DNA of 64,000 bases from NCBI GenBank assembly GCA_013399015.1, contig VWZX01005788.1, forward strand, positions 250,043 through 314,042, given 5' to 3'. The stretch is from Galbula dea (Eukaryota; Chordata; Aves; Piciformes; Galbulidae). Below are positions 59,409 to 64,000 of the stretch, piece after piece (positions within the stretch are counted from its first letter, which is position 1; each line of letters opens with the position of its first letter). Under the pieces are notes generated by a model that saw only the letters and a program-made list of their open reading frames with translations, did no database searches and was not told the DNA's origin. A program made the position numbers and the translations under genes.

Positions 59409-62400
59409 GTAAAATTTAACATTTGGAGAGAAGTTTCTATGGAAAAAAAACCCCTAGCTATTCCCCAAGAGCCAAATGAAAAAATATAAACCAACAAAAA
59501 AAAAACCCACCCAACTCTCAAACCCAAGCTTGCAGAGTCTGCTGTAATTTATGGCAGACCATATGAATCTAACTATAGAACTTCATTTAAAAATTTTATA
59601 AAGACTGTAAATCTAGAGTGAAATGTTCTAGGGACAATCTCCTGGCAGAAACCCACACTCTGCAAACTGACCTGTGGGAGAACCAGTTCATCAAGGGCTT
59701 GAGCTGAAGCCCACTGAAGACAATGGGAATGCTCTTACTGACGTCAGTAGCCTTCAGATCAAAAAGCCCCCAAAGCCTGGCATGGAAAAAGGAGCAGTAA
59801 GGAAAAACAAACTGCTCTAGTCAATAGATGCTGCTGGATGAGGGTCTTTAACAATAGCTTAATGGGCCATGATGAGCTGCTTTGGACACTTTTATTTTGT
59901 ACTGTATGTATCTTAACAGTCTTTCTCCTGAAACCTTTAATGGAATTTATCTCACTGGAGAATTTGAGAGAACATCTGCTGCAAATGATGGGTAAAGACA
60001 TAAGCTGTTGTGGGTGGGGTGAGCCTCAGGAGGTTCACAGTTTGGGTTTGGCTTCTGCTTCAGATTCTTATCTGAACTGTACAGATCTCCTGTGGCTGCA
60101 AAAATTGGACTGGAAATCACAAGAGTACCAGACTTCTTGTGAGATTTCCAGCACTTTTCTTATGGTTTTGACTGAACACCAGATGTGGAAAAAATATTGA
60201 ACAAAACTGGATGCAGTTTTTTCATGTCTGGTTCAGGAATCTAATATTATCCTTTCCAGTTTCACTTCTTGCTAAGATTCAGTTGTAGTTTAAAAAAAAA
60301 ATACAGCATTTTAAACCCAAAATGTAACTGTTGCAACTAGTCCCCAAAGAATCATTCAAGGAGATGAAACTCTAAACATTACATTGACCATGAACAAAAG
60401 GAAAACCTTGTGCCTTTGGCAAGTGGAGTGCAAAGAATGAACTGGGTGAATGTTGACCATTAGGAAACATCCCCTAATAGTCTTTCCTTTCAAGGATTAT
60501 TTTTATCTGCTTTCCATGAGAGAGTGTTTGCAGGTTTGACCCTTTCCTGCCTGCTTCCACCAAACAACCAAGCCTCTAGGCTTTGCCCAGCACAGATATT
60601 TTTAAGAATACTTCAGCAATTGTGCTTGCCACATGGAAAGTTTAAATTTTACACCTGACCACAACATTTCCTAGTGCTCTAATAGACTTTGCAGGCTGCT
60701 TACTCAAGCCTGGGTTCCCTTGTGGGTGTAATGCCAGTACTGGAATGCTGAGTCACTAACCAATGGCAAGTTCTACTAATCCATACATTCTACATGTTCC
60801 TTGTGGACAACTTACAGCTAGAAAGGAGGGTCACTTTATTAGGGGGGTTACTCTAATTGTGTCACCTACTCACACTTGCTTTTCAGCTGGTGGTCCTTCA
60901 TCAGAGAGGGAAAAGGAAGGTTTTTTTTGGAAGCCAAACAGTTAAGATAGGTTAGGGGATCTCTTCAGGCACAGGAAGATTTTGCAACATGTGCAAGCAT
61001 CTTTGGGTGATGGCCTGAAGTGGGGTGAATGACTTGTCTCAAAGGATTTGGATCACAAATGTGGGGAGCAAAGCTAAGCAGCAGAAAAAGAAGTTCAAAA
61101 GTGACTGGGCTGGTGCTGGCCTCACTCACTCAAATGTTTTATCACTTGTGATTGCCTCTGAAATTTTTTGTTTCCATTTGGGACAGCAACTTTGTCCCTG
61201 TGGGATGCATAAAGTCTGAGCTGGCCTTTCTTTTAAACTCCTCATTTGGTGTGTAGTCTTGCTTACAAATCAGATGCAGCTGATGAAAAGGCAGAACATT
61301 ATCTTGTCCAGAAGCTGTGGAGCAGTGAACCATAGAGCCAGCACCCAAGAAGGCTGTCTAGAACTCACCATGTCTTGCCTTTTCACTGATTTTCTTGGCA
61401 ATATTGAGATGTTTCCTTCAAAGATCTAGAGCCAAAGCTCCTGTGAACCTCCACTATCATTGAACAAACAGCAAATAAATGATTAACAATGGCAAGAAAC
61501 AGCCCTGAAGTGTGGACACCAACACTGGAAAAGAACCAGGAAGAAAAACCCCAGGGTTTGGTTTTAATCCTATTAATTTGAGAGGAAGGAGGGGCTGTGG
61601 GGAGCTTTGAAAGATTTTATAGATATCTCTTTGGGCCTGAGGAAGGAGCAGTTTGGGGAGCAAAATGTGCCAAGACCCTGTCAGTGCCTCTGCTCCCAGT
61701 GGAGATGAGGCTCCCAGCCCTGGCGGGTGCAGGGCAGGTTTTGAGCACAGCAGCTTCCTCAGGAGCTGCTTTCTTCATGTGCATGGGGAGGTGAAATCAC
61801 ATTGCTTCTTCCTAGAGGTCCAGGAAATGTCCACTGGGATGGACCCTCCAAAGAAAGGTGCTTGGTTTTGAAATGCAGCCTGGAAGAGTGCTACAAAAGG
61901 CAGCAGAAAAGAGTAAGAAGAGGAGGGAAGAGCCCTCCCACTGCTCCTGGGGCAGTACCTCCAGCCCATGTGGAAATAGTTACCTCCAAATAACACATCC
62001 TGCTGGCCTATTTCTAGTCATTTCACAGAAGCCTTATTAAAAAATAGATACTTTATTAACCTGAGATTCAGGGACTTGAATTCATGATGGAGGCTGTAAA
62101 CTCTCAGCCTATGGTTCAGTTTTACAAGAATGATTTGAGGCTTGGAAAAGGGAATCTTGTGGAGAGAGACTTAAGGAGCTCAGTTTAGTGACCCTAGCAA
62201 AAAAAACCAAACCCTGAGCACACTGTGACCTGACTCTGTGCAGTAAATGCCTTTGGAGGGAAAAAAATAGCATGTAGAAAAAGGGATTTATAGTATAATA
62301 GGGGGAAACATAATGAGATGCAATGGCTAGAAATTTAAGAGGCAAAGCTGAAAGCTTGGGAAGGGAGAGGGGGCTGAGTGCTGGGACAGACTGTTGAAGG

Positions 62401-64000
62401 GGGCAGGGGATTTGTCATCCTTTTGCATCTTGAAATCAGAACTGGAGGCCAGCCCAGATGACTTTGGTGAAACATAGAGTAGTAGGCTCAATTAGTGAGT
62501 GAATGTGTGAAATTATTTTCTGGGGGATTTATATTGAGTGTTAAACTAGATGATCTGAATTGTCCCTTTCAGCCTTAAAAATGGAGGAAAGATGCCAGAA
62601 AAGGAGCTAGATACCCAAATTCTACCAAATTGCAGTTGCTGGATCCTCAGGACCCCTTTGGAAGGCAAGGAGAAATGGTCTGTTGTGAGTGCTGGCTTTC
62701 TGGAGGGACAGACAGAATGATGCATGCCATCACATGCCTCTAGCCCAAGCCCATTGGAGCTGCTTTTTCTCCTTGCTCCCCCCTCCCACAACATGCTTTT
62801 CTTTTTTATACATTTTTGGAAACTAAAAATATACCCTCAGAGGCATTATTCACTCTGCCCACATATTAATAAATTGCATAATGATGCCACCAAGCATCCA
62901 AAAACCTTTCAAACTGTTATATATTATTTCTTTCAATAATATTCTAAAAGGCCAGTGAGGCTTAATGGAGCCACATGGTATTGTATTTAATCCAGAAATC
63001 TGGAGCTGTCTAAAATCTCATCTATAAATTAAGATAATATACAATATGTTTTTTCATTTAATTTCATTCTCCCCATTTTGGGAGGCTATAACTCTGCAGG
63101 GCTGTGTCTTTTGCAAGAGATTTTTGTCTACTGAATCTGAGATTTGTAATGTTGTTCTTGCTTTTAATTGCTCAGGGCTGTTCTCTGTAATAACTCAGCC
63201 AGTTCTTTGCCAGCCAAAGGAAAGTTTAATGGAAGCACAGTTTAAATGGGCAAAGTTTTAAAATGATGCAAGTTCCAAGAGGTTTCCTGGGACTTTTCCT
63301 TGCTGCCTCTCCCACACAGCTGTTTTTGCACTGCTGCTGAGAATCTCACTGCTGTGCAGTGGAGACAGTGAGCTCTGCAGAGCACTGAGCATAGCTTTGC
63401 ACATGTCTCCTTCCTGACTCTCCTTGGACTCAGCTGGGTATCTGGCATTCACATGCAAAACATGAGGAGATGAGGAGTTAGTAAGTGAAGAAACCCAAAG
63501 CTAAATACAAATATTTTGCCATTCTGGAAAAATATCAGGGCTTTAGATCTGGATTTTGGGTGTGAGGCTTACTTTCATGTGTGTCATCTCTGAACAAGTC
63601 CACCTGTGCTGTACAGTGCCTGCAGAAGGTTTTCTCATGCTCTGGCAAGACTATAAGATACAAAGAGGTTAATGAATGTTGTCTCTTCCTCCTCCTTTCT
63701 TTTCATCCAAAGTTCCCTTCAAGCTTTCAAAGCTCTGCCTATCACTGTGCAAGGGTGGAGCAAGGCTGTGGTACAGGAACTGTGTAGGTCAGGACCACAA
63801 TTCATTTATCTTCTTTTTTAACTCTTATAATTTGTAAACCCAGCTACCAAAAAAGAAAAAAAATGCACACCCATTTGCTATTTTTAGAGCTCAAGGGCTT
63901 CAGAAGATGAAGGGAGAAAAATATATGTTCTTGGGTACATTCTGCTCTGCAGTTTGACATTCTGCAGCAGAAGAAAGCCAGGTGTGGAAACAGAGTTAGA
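59409..64000. other. Intron or intergenic, no gene recognised
   Basis: Open frames up to 120 codons (59838-60200) show no recognisable domain. An exon-like open stretch after CTTCTTCCTAG at 61816 runs to 61993 but matches nothing known to me. A possible ancient LINE tail lies at 62535-62580. Confidence 0.45.
62535..62580 (+). mobile_element. Possible ancient LINE (CR1/L2/L3-like) tail
   Basis: GTGTTAAACTAGATGATCTG followed by TCCCTTTCAGCCTTAAA resembles the common tail of old LINEs (GTTGAACTAGATGATC...GTCCCTTCCAACC). It is short and diverged. Confidence 0.4.

Noticed and set aside
59838..60200. 120-codon plus-strand open frame with a hydrophobic N-terminal stretch
   Set aside because: No splice or promoter context, no family similarity, and composition like random intron sequence.
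1..64000. Bacterial-type features (operons, ribosome binding sites, CRISPR, phage) and endogenous retrovirus genes
   Set aside because: Base composition, intron structure and avian LINEs show vertebrate DNA; no repeat-spacer arrays, LTR pairs or retroviral gag/pol/env similarity were seen.

Overview
This window looks like vertebrate, almost certainly avian, nuclear DNA. It has large introns, sparse coding sequence and no bacterial or viral gene layout. At least eight pieces of CR1-type LINE carry the bird-style 3' end (TCCCTTCCAACCC...ATTCTATGATT) or its reverse complement, and no SINE families are evident. There is one 19-base run of N at 31347-31365.

The only gene I can recognise runs left to right. 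Short exons with consensus splice sites encode pieces of CSPG repeats and one Calx-beta-like piece of a FRAS1/FREM family extracellular matrix protein. They follow the order of the middle to C-terminal part of FREM1. Well-supported exons lie at 707-856, 22608-22752, 29606-29794, 35108-35372, 46541-46635 and 52756-52905. The pair at 29606 and 35108 are phase-matched neighbours: a split Gly codon is completed across the intron, giving SKGDIVLLAKP, which is close to what I remember of mammalian FREM1. A further exon-like segment at 59286-59408 may belong to the region after Calx-beta. The family assignment rests on motif recognition and memory of FREM1, not on an alignment run here.

The main surprise is that the gene seems damaged. 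The segment between the exons at 22608 and 29606 (25423-25547) has good splice sites and the right phases, and it begins with a CSPG-like GLEVE motif. It then hits an in-frame TGA, while the family-like continuation (TAILSA...) sits in another frame. Several CSPG repeats expected between the exons at 707 and 22608, and between 35108 and 46541, are recognisable only as weak traces or not at all, and some usually conserved residues are changed. This suggests a decaying FREM1 (unitary pseudogene, or a degenerate sex-chromosome copy), a fast-evolving avian FREM1, or assembly errors.

The rest is intron: CR1 pieces in both orientations, a degraded non-CR1 LINE reverse transcriptase at about 42360-42800 on the minus strand, simple repeats, two CpG-rich islands (about 18965-19345 and 54360-54880) that could be internal promoters, and AT-rich stretches with the look of conserved non-coding elements near 30540-31310 and 38690-38960. 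No tRNA, rRNA, CRISPR array or complete single-exon gene was found.
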